A DNA stretch of 64,000 bases, taken from positions 1 to 64,000 of the forward strand of contig JAILMH010000015.1 in assembly GCA_024692715.1 (NCBI GenBank), given 5' to 3'. Of this stretch, positions 21,132-31,146 are shown one piece after another (position 1 is the first letter of the stretch; each line of letters starts with the position of its first letter). The translations under genes were made by a program, and so were the position numbers. This DNA comes from Lachnospiraceae bacterium (GTDB lineage: Bacteria; Bacillota; Clostridia; Lachnospirales; Lachnospiraceae). The notes under the pieces were generated by a model. The model did not search any database, was not told the origin of the DNA, and saw only the letters and a list, made by a program, of their open reading frames with translations.

Positions 21132-21548
21132 ATGAATGTAAAGAACTGCAGAAAGTGCGGAAAGATTTTTAATTATATTTCCGGACCGCCAATCTGTGAT
21201 TCCTGCAAGGCACACATGGAAGAGGATTTCCAGAAAGTTAAGGAATACATCAGAGCTAATCCTCATGCGACAGTTGTAGAAACTGCTGAAGAGTGTGAAG
21301 TTGATGTACAGCAGATTAAACAGTGGATTCGTGAAGAAAGATTAGAGCTTTCGACACCAGACGCATCAGGAATTGTCTGCGAACATTGTGGAAAACCTAT
21401 AGTTTCAGGCCGTTTCTGTGATGAATGTAAGAAGACAATGGCAAATGGATTAGATGCTTCGATAAAGAAGCCGGAATCTAAGCCGGAGCCTATAAAGAAA
21501 AAGGAGCCAAGTGGAAACAAGATGCGTTTCCTTGGAAGAAACAGCTGA
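21132..21548 (+). CDS. YvyF-family flagellar operon protein
   Basis: NCRKCGKIFNYISGPPICDSCK; located after comF as in Bacillus. Confidence 0.75.
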   Translation: MNVKNCRKCGKIFNYISGPPICDSCKAHMEEDFQKVKEYIRANPHATVVETAEECEVDVQQIKQWIREERLELSTPDASGIVCEHCGKPIVSGRFCDECKKTMANGLDASIKKPESKPEPIKKKEPSGNKMRFLGRNS

Positions 21549-21555
21549 TTAATTT

Positions 21556-21948
21556 ATGTTAAATAAAGATAAGATTATCTTGATGACAAGAATGGCGTCA
21601 TATGAGGCAACCGAAGGAAAAGAAATGATGAAGATCACAGATTACTTTAGAAGTGATTATGTGTGCATCAACATTCTTAAAACGGCTGTCTCTGTGACGT
21701 TGTCGTTTGTTTTGATAGTGGGAATATATGCATTGTGCAATGCAGACACTTTTATAGGTCAGTTTTATCAGACTGATTTTCAGGCACTGGTAGGGCGGAT
21801 ATTAAATTTGTATGCGCTTGTAATGGTGATGTATATTCTCGGGGCTTTTGTGATTTATTCATATCGATATACACGAGCCAGAAAAAGTGTCAGAATCTAC
21901 CAGAAGGCACTGAAAAAATTAATTTCGATGTATGGAAGGCAAGACTGA
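21556..21948 (+). CDS. Hypothetical membrane protein
   Basis: Two predicted TM segments; overlaps the next ORF. Confidence 0.55.
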   Translation: MLNKDKIILMTRMASYEATEGKEMMKITDYFRSDYVCINILKTAVSVTLSFVLIVGIYALCNADTFIGQFYQTDFQALVGRILNLYALVMVMYILGAFVIYSYRYTRARKSVRIYQKALKKLISMYGRQD

Positions 21949-22894
21949 CATGGACAGTATGATTTTAATTAGAGATCAGATAAAAACAATATATTCGCGA
22001 TATGCTGTTTACATTGATCCGGCATTGAAGTTTATACTGGCACTGATAACATATATTGCAATAAATGGAAGCGTAGGGCACATGAGGATACTTAAAAATC
22101 CTGTACTTGTTTTTTTGGTGGCACTGCTTAATGCGGTACTTCCTGCAAGCGCTATACTTCCGATTGCATGTATGTCAGTTATTCTGCACATGTATTCTAT
22201 ATCGTTGCTCTGTGCGGTAATAGTCGGAGCACTTTTCACGCTTCTTTTTCTTTTATATTTTCGATTTGCTCCGAAAGATTCAGTGCTGGTCCTTGTTACG
22301 CCGCTGGCATTTATTTTTCATATTCCATACGCAGTACCTATATGCGCAGGCCTTCTTGGCAATGCATATTCATGTGTATCAGTAGTGTGCGGAGTTGTGG
22401 CATATTATGTAGTTATATATGTTGCAAAAAGCGGTCTCACGATCGAAGGAACAGATATTGAGAAGATAACGGCAGCACTTAGGACTTTCTTTAGTGGAAT
22501 CACAGGAAATAAAACAATGATTCTTGTCCTGGTTGCTTTTGCAGCAACGACATTGCTTGTGTACCTTATACGCCGTCTTAGCATAGACTATGCGTGGTAT
22601 TTAGCAATTGGTTCAGGAGTTGTAACAGATTTCCTCATAATCCTGATAGGAAATTCCATGATGAATCTGGAAGTATCACTTTTAGCACTCTTTATAGGTT
22701 CAATCATAGCAGTACCGATAGCATTGATCGTTAAGTTTTTCTGTTTTTATCCGGATTATGCAAAGACTGAGCTTCTTCAGTTTGAGGACGATGAATATTA
22801 TTATTATGTAAAAGCAGTTCCTAAGCTTTCAGTGATAAGTGAAAAAGGAAAATCGAACCGATCTGCAGAAAGGAATTTCAGGCGGGGTTCATGA
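21932..22894 (+). CDS. Multi-spanning membrane protein upstream of cdaA
   Basis: About 8 hydrophobic segments; C-terminal LLQFEDDEYYYYVKAVPK; ATGA-type coupling with cdaA. Confidence 0.65.
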   Translation: MEGKTDMDSMILIRDQIKTIYSRYAVYIDPALKFILALITYIAINGSVGHMRILKNPVLVFLVALLNAVLPASAILPIACMSVILHMYSISLLCAVIVGALFTLLFLLYFRFAPKDSVLVLVTPLAFIFHIPYAVPICAGLLGNAYSCVSVVCGVVAYYVVIYVAKSGLTIEGTDIEKITAALRTFFSGITGNKTMILVLVAFAATTLLVYLIRRLSIDYAWYLAIGSGVVTDFLIILIGNSMMNLEVSLLALFIGSIIAVPIALIVKFFCFYPDYAKTELLQFEDDEYYYYVKAVPKLSVISEKGKSNRSAERNFRRGS

Positions 22895-23775
22895 CTACTG
22901 GATTAAATGCGATAATTGATGCGATAAGAAAATACATATCTTTTGACGCTGTACCGAGAATGGTGATAACGGATTATGTTGAGATCATAATCATTGCTTT
23001 TTTGATTTACGAGGTGATGGTCTGGATCAAGAATACTAAGGCGTGGTCACTGCTTCGCGGTATTATTGTCATTGTGCTTTTTACACTTTTTGCATACATT
23101 TTCCAAATGAATACGATCGTTTGGATAGTGCGTAATGCATTGAATGTAGCGATCATGGCTGTAATTGTTATTTTTCAGCCGGAGCTGCGTAAAGCACTGG
23201 ATATTTTAGGAAGAAAGAATATTATAGCTTCTTTTGTGCAGCTCAATTCTCCACAGGGCTCTAAAGGAAGATTTTCAGATAGAACGATCTCGGAAATAAT
23301 CAAAGCCAGTTATGAGATGGGAAGAGCAAGAACAGGTGCTCTTATCGTTATAGCAAAGGAAGATCCATTGATTGAATATGAACGAACCGGAATTCCTGTT
23401 GATGCTATTGTAAGTAATCAGTTGCTGATCAATATTTTTGAACATAATACTCCGCTTCACGACGGAGCTGTAATTATAAAAGGTGACAGAGTCACTTCTG
23501 CAACATGTTATCTGCCGCTTTCAGATAACATGGACCTTTCGAAGGAACTTGGAACAAGACACCGTGCCGGTGTTGGTATATCAGAAGTAACAGATACGTT
23601 TACGATAATCGTTTCCGAGGAAACGGGTTATGTATCCGTTGCGTATGGCGGAGAGCTGTACAGAAATGTTGATTCAGATTACCTTAGGGAACGCATGGAG
23701 ATGCTTCAAAATAAGCCTAACGAAGATTCGCGAAAGTTTCGTCTTTGGCATCAGAAAGGGAGGGCTGGGAAATGA
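22891..23775 (+). CDS. cdaA: Diadenylate cyclase CdaA
   Basis: DAC motifs PLHDGAVII and GTRHRAGVGISE; 3 N-terminal TM helices. Confidence 0.95.
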   Translation: MTTGLNAIIDAIRKYISFDAVPRMVITDYVEIIIIAFLIYEVMVWIKNTKAWSLLRGIIVIVLFTLFAYIFQMNTIVWIVRNALNVAIMAVIVIFQPELRKALDILGRKNIIASFVQLNSPQGSKGRFSDRTISEIIKASYEMGRARTGALIVIAKEDPLIEYERTGIPVDAIVSNQLLINIFEHNTPLHDGAVIIKGDRVTSATCYLPLSDNMDLSKELGTRHRAGVGISEVTDTFTIIVSEETGYVSVAYGGELYRNVDSDYLRERMEMLQNKPNEDSRKFRLWHQKGRAGK

Positions 23776-25232
23776 CCACATTGAAAGCTTTCCTGAAAAA
23801 AATAACTGAAAATTTTTCGTTAAAATTATTGTCACTTGGGCTTGCTGTGCTGCTTTGGATCGTAGTTGTAAGCATTGATAATCCGGTGATGACGCTTCCG
23901 TTTTCTCCAATTACCGTAGATGTTGTAAATGCTGATATAATGGAAAGTGATGGTAAAGCTTTTGAACTTTCAGATTCCTCGCGTTCTATAGGTATCAGCG
24001 TTAAGGCAGAAAGGTCTGTCCTTTCAGAACTTTCAAGGGATGATTTTGTAGCAACTGTAGATATGGAGAATATTGAAGGCAACAGGGTGCCGATAGAGGT
24101 CAAAGCTACTCGTTACGCGGATAAAATTCAAAGTATCACTCCAAGGCAGAAGTATGCAACGGTGATGGTTGAGAATCTTAAGTCACAGCAGTATAAGATT
24201 CAGGTAGTTACTACAGGAGAGGCTCCAGATGGGTATGCTGTTGGAAATTCATCACTTACGACTAATGTTGTAAGAGTATCCGGTCCAGAATCAATAGTTT
24301 CTACCATCGACAGAGCCGAAGTGCATGTTAATGTTTCAAACATGACAAGTGAGATACATTCTATTGAGAAGATAATACTTTACGATAAGAATGGCAGTAC
24401 TGTAGATGCTTCTACACTGACGTTTTCCATAACGGAGACAGAAGTTAAGGTTGAAATGTGGAAGACAAAAGAGATTTCTGTTAAGGCAGGGTATACCGGA
24501 AATCCGGCAGCGGGTTATGCGGTGTCGGGAACACTTAAACAGTCTTTCTCTTCTATATTGGTAAAGGGCACAGATTCAGCTCTGGATGAGATATCGTCTA
24601 TTACAGTGCCTTCAAATCTGGTCAATATTGACGGTGCTACAAGCAAAGTAACAAAGACTGTCAGTATTGCGGGGTACCTGCCTTCGGGAATTTATCTTGT
24701 TGATTCTGATGAGGATACGGAACTGGCGCTTACGGTCAATGTTGAAGCGCTTCAGGCCAAAGAAATTGAGGTACCTGTTTCGAATATTGCATTTGTAAAT
24801 GTTCCGGAAGGCCTGACGGCATCATTTGCTGATAATACGGCATCAGTTAAGGTGGCTGTGACAGGATTGGCAGCTGATATTGCCAATATAAATGCGGCAG
24901 CAGTTACCGGTACAGTAGATATAACAGCTTTGAAACAGCAAAAAGGTGTTGACACGCTAACGGCAAATGTTTATGATTCGAGTGTTGTCTTTAGTTTACC
25001 GACCGGTGTTACACAGGGGACAAATCCGACAGTTTCTGTTTTGATCCAGGGAGAGGAAAAGGTAGAGGTCTCTGATAATAATGCCGATACTGCTGAGAGT
25101 GAGAATGATTCATCAGAGGAGACTTCAGATCATAGTAATGAAAACTCAGAAAATAATTCTGAAGAAAAATCGGATGACGGTGCTCAGGAAGCAGATGCCG
25201 AAGAGGCAAATTCAGACGCTGACAGCGAATAA
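23772..25232 (+). CDS. cdaR: YbbR-domain protein CdaR with acidic C-terminal tail
   Basis: NFSLKLLSLGLAVLLWIVV plus YbbR repeats; between cdaA and glmM. Confidence 0.9.
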   Translation: MTTLKAFLKKITENFSLKLLSLGLAVLLWIVVVSIDNPVMTLPFSPITVDVVNADIMESDGKAFELSDSSRSIGISVKAERSVLSELSRDDFVATVDMENIEGNRVPIEVKATRYADKIQSITPRQKYATVMVENLKSQQYKIQVVTTGEAPDGYAVGNSSLTTNVVRVSGPESIVSTIDRAEVHVNVSNMTSEIHSIEKIILYDKNGSTVDASTLTFSITETEVKVEMWKTKEISVKAGYTGNPAAGYAVSGTLKQSFSSILVKGTDSALDEISSITVPSNLVNIDGATSKVTKTVSIAGYLPSGIYLVDSDEDTELALTVNVEALQAKEIEVPVSNIAFVNVPEGLTASFADNTASVKVAVTGLAADIANINAAAVTGTVDITALKQQKGVDTLTANVYDSSVVFSLPTGVTQGTNPTVSVLIQGEEKVEVSDNNADTAESENDSSEETSDHSNENSENNSEEKSDDGAQEADAEEANSDADSE

Positions 25233-25284
25233 AATTTAATTAATTATAGAGTATGTGCGTTATGCAGTATACGGAAGGAGTATA

Positions 25285-26634
25285 ATGGCTAGGTTATTTG
25301 GAACGGACGGAGTAAGAGGTGTAGCAAATCAGGAGCTTACACCACTTCTTGCGATGCAGCTTGGTGCAGCAGGTGCTTATGTACTTACGGAGCAGAATGA
25401 TTATCGTCCGACAATTATGGTAGGATGTGATACACGAGTTTCCGGAGACATGCTTGCAAATGCATTAATGGCAGGTATCTGTTCCGTTGGGGCAAATGCG
25501 GTTTATGTTGGGGTCATTCCAACTCCGGCAGTTGCTTATCTTACTCGTAAGTATAAGGTTGATGCAGGTGTTGTAATTTCTGCATCACATAATCCTGTAG
25601 AATTCAATGGTATCAAGTTCTTTAACGGTGATGGTTATAAACTTTCAGATGAACTTGAGGATAAAATTGAATCTTATATCAGAAATGGTAATAAGGATCT
25701 TCCGCACCCGACCGGTTCAGGAGTAGGTAAGATCAAATATCGCCGTGATGCGCGTGAAGAGTATATCAATCACTCAATGAAGCAGATCAGTACAAGCCTT
25801 CGTGGACTTAAGATAGTTGTAGACTGTGCTGAAGGTGCATCTTCTTATACGTCAGTAGAGACACTTAAGGAGCTTGGTGCGGATGTTATAGCAATTCATA
25901 ACAATCCTGACGGCACAAATATTAATGCAAACTGTGGTTCTACACATATGGAAGAGCTTTGTGCCAGAGTTGTAATGGAAAAGGCTGACCTTGGTCTTGC
26001 TTTTGATGGTGATGCAGATCGTCTTCTTGCTGCGGATGAAAACGGTAAAATCGTTAACGGTGATGAGATCATGGCTATTATCGGAACACACATGAAGGAA
26101 AAAGGAGAGCTTAGCAATAATACTATTGTAGTAACTGTTATGACTAATCTTGGCTTTATACTCATGTGTAAAGATAAGGGTATTAAGGTAGATCAGACAA
26201 AGGTCGGAGACCGTTATGTTCTTGAGCATATGAGAGAGATAGGCGGTGCGATCGGTGGAGAGCAGTCAGGACATATTATTTTCCTTAAGGAAAATACTAC
26301 CGGGGATGGCCTCCTTTCAGCACTTCATCTTTTGGAGGTAGTAAAGGAAAGTGGTAAGAAGCTTTCAGAACTTTCTAAAGTAATGCAGGTCCTTCCACAG
26401 GCTCTTTATAATGCAACGGTTCCGAACCATAAAAAGGATAAGTATCTTGAGTATCCTGAAATCAAGCAGGCAATTGAAGATCTAGAGGCTAAGTATGCCG
26501 GAGAGGGAAGAGTTTTGATTCGCCCTTCAGGTACTGAACCGCTTGTTCGTGTCATGATCGAGGGTAAAGATCAGAAGGTCATTGATGATGATGCGAAGAA
26601 ACTTGCTGAGTTGATCGAGAAAACTGTGATTTAA
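25285..26634 (+). CDS. glmM: Phosphoglucosamine mutase
   Basis: [33 protein letters not shown]. Confidence 0.97.
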   Translation: MARLFGTDGVRGVANQELTPLLAMQLGAAGAYVLTEQNDYRPTIMVGCDTRVSGDMLANALMAGICSVGANAVYVGVIPTPAVAYLTRKYKVDAGVVISASHNPVEFNGIKFFNGDGYKLSDELEDKIESYIRNGNKDLPHPTGSGVGKIKYRRDAREEYINHSMKQISTSLRGLKIVVDCAEGASSYTSVETLKELGADVIAIHNNPDGTNINANCGSTHMEELCARVVMEKADLGLAFDGDADRLLAADENGKIVNGDEIMAIIGTHMKEKGELSNNTIVVTVMTNLGFILMCKDKGIKVDQTKVGDRYVLEHMREIGGAIGGEQSGHIIFLKENTTGDGLLSALHLLEVVKESGKKLSELSKVMQVLPQALYNATVPNHKKDKYLEYPEIKQAIEDLEAKYAGEGRVLIRPSGTEPLVRVMIEGKDQKVIDDDAKKLAELIEKTVI

Positions 26635-26783
26635 CTCAGTCGTGGTAAACTCTGACTGAGTTAAAGCGCTCCGCGAGGATGCGCACGGGTTCGGGAAGAA
26701 AGTGTGTCTTCACGGCAAGCCCGAATTCTATACGCAAGACTCGCAAGCGAGTCATGACGTTTAAGTTTTTTAAAGGAGTAGGG
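26631..26783 (+). other. Structured intergenic element with several hairpins
   Basis: ttaactcagtc/gactgagttaa; gcgctcc-GCGA-gga-t-gcgc; ttcggg/cccgaa; gactcgc-aa-gcgagtc. Confidence 0.6.
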
Positions 26784-27047
26784 ATGGTTAGTAAGAGAGT
26801 TGTTGTTAAAAATCCTACTGGACTTCACCTTCGTCCCGCAGGCATCCTGTGTCAGGAGGCAATGAAATTTAGTTCACTTATTACCTTCAGATTCAGAGAG
26901 AATACGGCAAATGCGAAAAGTGTTCTTAGTGTTTTGGGTGCATGCGTAAAAAGTGGGGATGAGATTGAGCTTATGTGTGAAGGTGCAGACGAACAGGAAG
27001 CACTGGACGCCTTGGTGGGAATAATAGAAGACGGATTAGGCGAATAA
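26784..27047 (+). CDS. HPr family phosphocarrier protein
   Basis: VVVKNPTGLHLRPAGILCQEAMKF; start corrected from upstream ORF. Confidence 0.88.
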   Translation: MVSKRVVVKNPTGLHLRPAGILCQEAMKFSSLITFRFRENTANAKSVLSVLGACVKSGDEIELMCEGADEQEALDALVGIIEDGLGE

Positions 27048-27063
27048 GAGAGGCATAATTATA

Positions 27064-27942
27064 ATGAAAAAGCTTTTAATAACAGGAAGTAACGGTCAGC
27101 TTGGCCGTGCGATTAATCTTGAACTTGCAGGAAGCAGTGAGTTTGAGCTTTATAACACTGATGTAGCTGAGGGAGATGGTATTCATTCTCTTGATATCAC
27201 AGATGTAGATGCTGTAACATCACTTGCACGTGAGATCAAGCCATATGCAATTATTAACTGTGCAGCATACACAGCAGTAGATGCGCAGGAAAAAGATAGA
27301 GATCTTTCTTATAAGATCAATGCAATTGGACCTAGAAATCTTGCAATAGCTGCAACTGATACAGGAGCAAAGCTTGTGCATGTTTCTACTGATTATGTGT
27401 TCCCGGGAAATGCTTCAAAACCATATACAGAGTTTGATGAGGTTGGACCTGTCAGTGCGTATGGTATCACAAAGCTTGCAGGAGAAAATTTTGTCAAGCA
27501 GTTTGCTAAAGATTTCTTCATTCTTAGAACAGCATGGCTTTATGGCGATGGTAAGAATTTTGTAAAAACAATGCTCAGACTTTCTGAGAATCATTCAGAA
27601 GTCAGCGTAGTAAAGGATCAGCTTGGAACACCTACAAGCACTAAGGAGCTTGCGAGAGCAATTCATACATTGCTTCCGACTGAGAATTACGGGCTCTTCC
27701 ATGCAACATGTGAGGGCGATACTAACTGGGCTGATTTTACGGAAGAGATTTTCAGACTTGCCGGTAAGGATACAAAGGTTAACCATGTAACTACAGCTGA
27801 GTATACGGCAAAGAATCCACAGAGTGCTCCAAGACCGGCATATTCTATTCTTGATAACTATATGCTTCGTCTTACAGGCAGCTATACTTTTGCTGACTGG
27901 CACGATGCAATTGCAGACTATATTAAAAATCTTAATATTTAA
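27064..27942 (+). CDS. rfbD: dTDP-4-dehydrorhamnose reductase
   Basis: KKLLITGSNGQLGRA; HVSTDYVFPG; YGITKLAGE. Confidence 0.9.
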   Translation: MKKLLITGSNGQLGRAINLELAGSSEFELYNTDVAEGDGIHSLDITDVDAVTSLAREIKPYAIINCAAYTAVDAQEKDRDLSYKINAIGPRNLAIAATDTGAKLVHVSTDYVFPGNASKPYTEFDEVGPVSAYGITKLAGENFVKQFAKDFFILRTAWLYGDGKNFVKTMLRLSENHSEVSVVKDQLGTPTSTKELARAIHTLLPTENYGLFHATCEGDTNWADFTEEIFRLAGKDTKVNHVTTAEYTAKNPQSAPRPAYSILDNYMLRLTGSYTFADWHDAIADYIKNLNI

Positions 27943-27956
27943 GTAGAGGACTAAAT

Positions 27957-28289
27957 ATGATTTTCCGTGCAGGACTGATTCTAATCGGAATAATCCTCAT
28001 TCTGACGCGAAAGCATACTGCGCCGCTGCTCGACAGGCTGGCGGCGCTTTTTTTGTCTGGCGGTGTAGAATTAGAGGTAAAAGATATAACAGCGGAGGAT
28101 GACATCTTGAACAACAAGACGAAGTGGAGAATGATCGTTATCGGCTATGTGATTTTTATTTTATTTGCCGTATTTTCAATCGTATCCATATTTACGCTGA
28201 ACAGCAAAATTAATACACTTTATGGCAGTGTGCAGAATCTTGAAGAAACAGTTCAGGAAATGCAGGCAGTAAGGGAGAGCACGGATTAA
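27957..28289 (+). CDS. Small membrane protein; start uncertain (in-frame TTG at 28107 with GGAGG is an alternative)
   Basis: ORF with hydrophobic segments; strong terminator-like hairpin lies inside its 5' part. Confidence 0.45.
   Translation: MIFRAGLILIGIILILTRKHTAPLLDRLAALFLSGGVELEVKDITAEDDILNNKTKWRMIVIGYVIFILFAVFSIVSIFTLNSKINTLYGSVQNLEETVQEMQAVRESTD
28020..28054 (+). terminator. Intrinsic terminator-like hairpin inside ORF 27957-28289
   Basis: gcgccgc-N14-gcggcgc followed by T7. Confidence 0.8.
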
Positions 28290-29378
28290 GTGACACTTCA
28301 GATGTTAATGGGTATCATGATGATACCTGCCAATTTAATTTTATATTTTTTATTTGGTTCGCTTATCACAGCAAGGCGTGGAAATAAAGATTTTTCAATA
28401 TCCATGACTGTTTTGACAGGCTTTTTTGTGTATTATTGTTTATTTGATATACCTTGTCTCGTGATCATGCTGAACTGGCGCCCGTTAAGCTGGCTTGGAA
28501 ATCTCTGGGGAGTTTTAATGGGTATCATTTGCATAATTTCATGTATATTTAACCATAAGGTATGGAAAGATAAGTTTTCTCGGCTCATTGTGCTTCTAGC
28601 AAAGCATAAGGCATTTGCAGCTGCAGTTATTGTAATTGTTGCGGCGCAGCTTGCCATTATTTTGAATGCGTATCAGTTTACCCTTGATGCAGCGTATTAT
28701 GTTGCAAATGTTACAACGTCGCTTCAGACCAATACGATGAATATCTATGATCCGTATACAGGTGATTGGCTCAATCATTTTGAAATGAGATATTTGTTTG
28801 CAACATATCCGATGAATGATGCGGTATGGTGCTATTTGACGGGAATTCATCCGCTGCTTTGGACAAAGACGATCATGGCAGGTACTGCGCTGGTCATAAG
28901 TAATATCATATATTATCGAATTGCATTAGAGCTGTTTGGAAGGAAAACTTCAGCGATAGGCTCAATGTTATTTTTTGCAGGAGTTGTTAACTTTTTTTAT
29001 ATATCAATATTTACAAGCTCAAACTTCATGCTTACAAGAACATACGAAGGCAAGTCTTTGATAGGAAATATTGTCATGCCTATGATAATTTATATTTTCA
29101 TCAAGCTTAATGAAGAACATATAAGCCGCAGATTCTGGAGATTGCTGTTTCTGGTGTGCCTAGGATCAACAATACTTTCGAATTCGGCAAACATGCTTGT
29201 TCCGGCAATGGTTGGAGTATTTGGACTTCCCCTCGCGATTAGAAAGCGGAGTATAAAGGTAATTGTTAATTGCCTGATATGTATTATTCCGTGTGTGATA
29301 CTTTTACTTGCGTATGTAGGATACGTTAAGGGATTGTTCGTCTTTTATACATACCCGCCACTTTTTGGAAAGCATTGA
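28290..29378 (+). CDS. Polytopic membrane protein (DUF6077-like N-terminal portion)
   Basis: Multiple TM segments; polysaccharide cluster context; GTG start. Confidence 0.55.
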   Translation: MTLQMLMGIMMIPANLILYFLFGSLITARRGNKDFSISMTVLTGFFVYYCLFDIPCLVIMLNWRPLSWLGNLWGVLMGIICIISCIFNHKVWKDKFSRLIVLLAKHKAFAAAVIVIVAAQLAIILNAYQFTLDAAYYVANVTTSLQTNTMNIYDPYTGDWLNHFEMRYLFATYPMNDAVWCYLTGIHPLLWTKTIMAGTALVISNIIYYRIALELFGRKTSAIGSMLFFAGVVNFFYISIFTSSNFMLTRTYEGKSLIGNIVMPMIIYIFIKLNEEHISRRFWRLLFLVCLGSTILSNSANMLVPAMVGVFGLPLAIRKRSIKVIVNCLICIIPCVILLLAYVGYVKGLFVFYTYPPLFGKH

Positions 29379-29392
29379 TAGGGAAATAGATT

Positions 29393-30292
29393 ATGCAGAC
29401 GTTAACTGTCGCGGAAAGCGGCTTTTTATATATTTTTAAGTGTATAGAATATTATAGCAGTGGTTGTTTTTATCTGCTCCTTTATGCTGCAGCACTTGCT
29501 TTTATATTTTTTAAAGGAACAGAAAAAGAAAAAGCTGTTTTTTTGTGGCCGGGTATCGTCACATTATTAACAGTATTTAATCCTTTGACTCCGGTTGTTA
29601 TTAACAGCATTTTTGATATCAACAAGGAATATTATAGATTTTTGTGGATCGCACCTGTTACATTGGTACTTGCGTATATATCTGCAAGGTTTGTGGCACA
29701 GATGAATACGACCGGTGAAAGAATCATTGCTGCTGCAGGTATATGTTTGATACTTGCAGGGAGTGGAGTTTATCTTTATTCATCCGGATATACTAAAGCT
29801 GCTAATATTTATAAAATGCCTGAAGAAGTTATTCAGGTTGCGGATATTATTCATAAAGATAGTGATCACGAATATCCCAGAGCAGTATGCGATTACAATA
29901 TGAATATGGAGCTGAGACAGTATGATGCTTCGATAATGCTCACGGTAGATCGTGAAGCGTATATGAATGCTGTAGCCGGAGGAATCACAGATGATATGCT
30001 CAAATATGATGAAAATCCTGTAAACAGAATACTTGGAGTAGTAGTTATGGGAAGACAGATTCCTAAAGAGGATTTCATCAAAGCAATGGACGACAGCAAT
30101 ACCGAATATATCGTGCTCGATCATTATAGTTCGATGCAGTATTACTTAAAAAAAGCCGGCCTTAAAAAAATTGGTGAGACCGGGACAAGGGTGATATATC
30201 GTTATACTTCAAAAAATACGGAGGTATTTACTCTGCCTGATTACAGCGAAGTCTGGAAACAGCAGAAGTTTTTAAGTTTATGGCAGCATTAA
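29393..30292 (+). CDS. Membrane protein (possible C-terminal half of the preceding ORF's family)
   Basis: TM segments followed by a soluble C-terminal domain; 14 nt after the preceding stop. Confidence 0.5.
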   Translation: MQTLTVAESGFLYIFKCIEYYSSGCFYLLLYAAALAFIFFKGTEKEKAVFLWPGIVTLLTVFNPLTPVVINSIFDINKEYYRFLWIAPVTLVLAYISARFVAQMNTTGERIIAAAGICLILAGSGVYLYSSGYTKAANIYKMPEEVIQVADIIHKDSDHEYPRAVCDYNMNMELRQYDASIMLTVDREAYMNAVAGGITDDMLKYDENPVNRILGVVVMGRQIPKEDFIKAMDDSNTEYIVLDHYSSMQYYLKKAGLKKIGETGTRVIYRYTSKNTEVFTLPDYSEVWKQQKFLSLWQH

Positions 30293-31146
30293 CAGTATTT
30301 ACACCTACATATAACAGAGCGGGACTTTTACAAAGAGTCTATGATAGTTTAGCAGAACAGACGAATCATGATTTCGAATGGCTCATTGTTGATGATGGAT
30401 CAACAGATTCAACAGAGAGTGTAGTAAAGAGATTTATAGCAGAAAATAAGATAGAAATACACTATTTCCACCGTGAAAACGGTGGGAAGATGCGTTCGCA
30501 TAACGACGGAGTTAAAAATGCAGCTTCGCCGCTTTTTGTGTGTCTTGATTCAGATGATTGTTTTACAAAGACAGCAGTTGATGATATATTGAATGCATGG
30601 AAAAAGTGCAGAGAAGATAAAAAGTGTGCCGGTATTGTAGCACATAAGGGTGTTAGTGAAACAGAGATCCTGTACAATGAAGAGTTTCCGGAGGTTGAGA
30701 AAACTTCGCTTTTGGATCTGAGAATAAGAGGATTCAATGGAGAAACAACGCTGGTGTTCAGGACGGAAGTTCTTAAAGATAATCTTTTTCCTGAAATTGA
30801 TTATGAAAAGTACGTTCCGGAGGATTATGTATATGATCTTATCGGACAAAAATATTATCTTAAGGTGTTGCCTAAAATTTTGACAATATGCGAGCTTGTA
30901 GAAGAGGGTTATACTGCAAAAGTGGATGAGTTAAGATGGAATAATCCTACAGCATGGTACTTATACTATGTGAATAGAGCAAAGTTTACTCCGTGGTCTG
31001 CACTTAAGCTGAAATATGCAGCACATTGTCTTAGATTTGCGTTGATGGCAGAAAGTGATTATAAGCAGAAAAATCGACTTCCCTTTTTGTTAATTCTAGC
31101 GGGAGTGCCGGGATTTTTACTGCTTTCATTGAGAAGAAAGCTATAA
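30280..31146 (+). CDS. Family 2 glycosyltransferase
   Basis: LTVFTPTYNRAGLLQRVYDSL...WLIVDDGSTDST. Confidence 0.88.
   Translation: MAALTVFTPTYNRAGLLQRVYDSLAEQTNHDFEWLIVDDGSTDSTESVVKRFIAENKIEIHYFHRENGGKMRSHNDGVKNAASPLFVCLDSDDCFTKTAVDDILNAWKKCREDKKCAGIVAHKGVSETEILYNEEFPEVEKTSLLDLRIRGFNGETTLVFRTEVLKDNLFPEIDYEKYVPEDYVYDLIGQKYYLKVLPKILTICELVEEGYTAKVDELRWNNPTAWYLYYVNRAKFTPWSALKLKYAAHCLRFALMAESDYKQKNRLPFLLILAGVPGFLLLSLRRKL

Noticed and set aside
26631-26783. glmS-type ribozyme/riboswitch
   Set aside because: Located after glmM, not upstream of glmS, and no recognisable glmS core.
30468-30485. ccaccgt-gaaa-acggtgg hairpin
   Set aside because: Lies inside a GT2 coding region over the HRENGGK motif; probably coding coincidence.
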